Assembly (NCBI RefSeq): GCF_900104095.1
Contig: NZ_FNJO01000003.1
Coordinates: 62,001 to 126,000 of the forward strand
DNA length: 64,000 bases
Origin: Ralstonia sp. 25mfcol4.1
GTDB lineage: Bacteria; Pseudomonadota; Gammaproteobacteria; Burkholderiales; Burkholderiaceae
Reading direction: 5' to 3'
Positions within the stretch are counted from its first letter, which is position 1. Every line of letters begins with the position of its first letter. The position numbers and the translations under genes are program-made. Below the pieces are notes generated by a model. That model saw nothing but the letters and a program-made list of their open reading frames with translations. It made no database searches and was not told the DNA's origin. Shown here one piece after another: positions 63,095 through 64,000 of the stretch.

Positions 63095-64000
63095 CTCAGG
63101 CTGCCACACTGGCCGGCGGCGAAAATGGCGATGGCGCGCGGCGCCGCCTGCTGACCGGCATCGCCCTGCTCGTTATCGGGCAATGGATCCTGAGCCTGCT
63201 CGACGCCACGGGCAAGACGCTGACCCAGCAGGGCCTGCCCGTGGTGGCCGTGGCGTGGGTCCGGTATCTCGGCCACGTGGTGGCGATCTTCCTGCTGATC
63301 GGGCCGGCGCGCTGGCAACGGCAGTCGCGTCCTGCCGCGCCGCGCCTGCAGTGGCTGCGCGGCGCGCTGATGCTGGCCTCGACGCTGGTGTTCTTCAGCG
63401 TGCTGAAGCTGATGCCGCTGGCCACCGCTACCGCGCTGAACTTCTGTGCGCCGCTGATCGTGGTAGCGCTGTCGCCGTGGCTGCTGGGCGAGCGCCCCGG
63501 CGTGCATGCGCGCTGGACACGTTGGATCGGCGTTGGCATCGGCTTCGCCGGCATGCTGGTGGTGGTCCGCCCCGGCGGCGAACTCGACGCCGTGGGCGTG
63601 GGGCTGGGACTGCTGTCGGCGCTGCTGTTTGCGCTGCTGCAGATGCTGACGCGCCGCATCGCCGCCCATGACGCGCCCATGACAACGCTGATCCAGAGCG
63701 GCGTGACAGGTGCCGCGCTGACCACGCTGCTGGTGCCGTTCTTCTGGTTCGAGTCGGTGCCAACCCTGGCCCAAGGGGCGCTGCTGCTGTCGGCAGGGCT
63801 CACCGGGTCGCTTGGGCATTACTTTGTGATCCGCGCATTCCAGTATGCCGACGCATCGTTCCTGAGCCCGTTCCTGTATCTGCAGATCTTTTCCGCCACC
63901 GTGGTCGGATACTTCGCATTCGGCCATCTGCCGGACTGGACCACCGCCCTTGGCATCGCCGTGATCTGCGCAGGCGGCCTGTGCGTCGCAGGCGGCGAGC
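63091..64000 (+). CDS. DMT superfamily (EamA) permease, 3' end cut by the window
   Basis: 303 codons are visible and no stop is reached. The start MTQAATLAGGENGDGARRRL leads to repeated hydrophobic helices, including LLTGIALLVIGQWILSLLDA, MLASTLVFFSVLKLMPLATA, TALNFCAPLIVVALSPWLLG, and a second EamA half with AGLTGSLGHYFVIRAFQYAD and ASFLSPFLYLQIFSATVVGY. DMT permeases export metabolites or amino acids. The ATG overlaps the nnr stop (ATGA), so translation is coupled. Probably nearly complete, as the family is usually about 300 residues. Confidence 0.88.
   Translation, partial: MTQAATLAGGENGDGARRRLLTGIALLVIGQWILSLLDATGKTLTQQGLPVVAVAWVRYLGHVVAIFLLIGPARWQRQSRPAAPRLQWLRGALMLASTLVFFSVLKLMPLATATALNFCAPLIVVALSPWLLGERPGVHARWTRWIGVGIGFAGMLVVVRPGGELDAVGVGLGLLSALLFALLQMLTRRIAAHDAPMTTLIQSGVTGAALTTLLVPFFWFESVPTLAQGALLLSAGLTGSLGHYFVIRAFQYADASFLSPFLYLQIFSATVVGYFAFGHLPDWTTALGIAVICAGGLCVAGGE

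Overview
The window is high-GC, gene-dense chromosomal DNA from a beta-proteobacterium, most likely Cupriavidus or a close Burkholderiaceae relative. This rests on gene content and order: ygfZ divergent from mltG, an msrB-yciB-bolA-parvulin block beside purL, periplasmic Bug (TctC-type) receptors, and a threonate/erythronate gene set of the type characterised in Cupriavidus necator. No database search was possible, so the species is not claimed. I see no rRNA, tRNA, CRISPR array, insertion sequence or prophage.

Layout. 1-3.2 kb holds housekeeping and conserved small genes: mltG (5' end only), ygfZ, DUF4936, an NRDE protein and a DUF3597 protein. 3.2-7.5 kb holds a GntR/FCD regulator divergent from enoyl-CoA hydratase, Bug receptor and CoA-transferase genes, then a GNAT enzyme. 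7.6-14.6 kb is a complete predicted L-threonate/D-erythronate operon (GntR regulator, ltnD, otnK, otnC, MFS carrier, otnI, denD), which ends in dihydroxyacetone phosphate and CO2. 14.7-18.2 kb holds a thioesterase, a second Bug receptor, an HSL-type esterase and a macro-domain hydrolase.

18.2-30.6 kb is a long leftward block of fatty-acid or related acyl-CoA catabolism: fadB-type multifunctional enzyme, pncA-like amidohydrolase, thiolase, acyl-CoA dehydrogenase, two SDRs, PaaI thioesterase, CurA-type reductase, class II aldolase, GST-like protein and an epoxide-hydrolase-like enzyme. A good sigma70 promoter overlapped by an inverted repeat lies at about 30.77-30.80 kb. The same GAAC-N4-GTTC type of repeat occurs upstream of the esterase (17.48 kb) and the acyl-CoA ligase (45.02 kb).

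31.2-38.0 kb is the most unusual part. Three rightward genes encode a [2Fe-2S]/2x[4Fe-4S] protein, a fumarate-reductase-like flavoprotein with an Asn in place of the FAD-linking His, and a NuoF-like NADH/FMN subunit. No membrane anchor or other complex I gene is present. The trio sits next to two C4-dicarboxylate carriers of different families (DASS and DctA), transcribed divergently from a 393-bp region rich in inverted repeats. I infer a soluble NADH-linked fumarate-reductase-like enzyme with its own transporters.

38.1-45.0 kb is a leftward acyl-CoA ligase-livKHMGF cluster; its LivF has Arg in place of the Walker A Lys. 45.3-49.1 kb holds selO, msrB, yciB, bolA and a parvulin. 49.3-50.4 kb holds three small unrecognised genes. 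purL fills 50.5-54.6 kb. 54.9-64.0 kb holds a winged-helix regulator divergent from an amidase-TRAP transporter-DadA-like dehydrogenase set, then nnr and a DMT permease cut by the window end. GC-rich hairpins related to CCCTCTCCCGC recur in five intergenic gaps.
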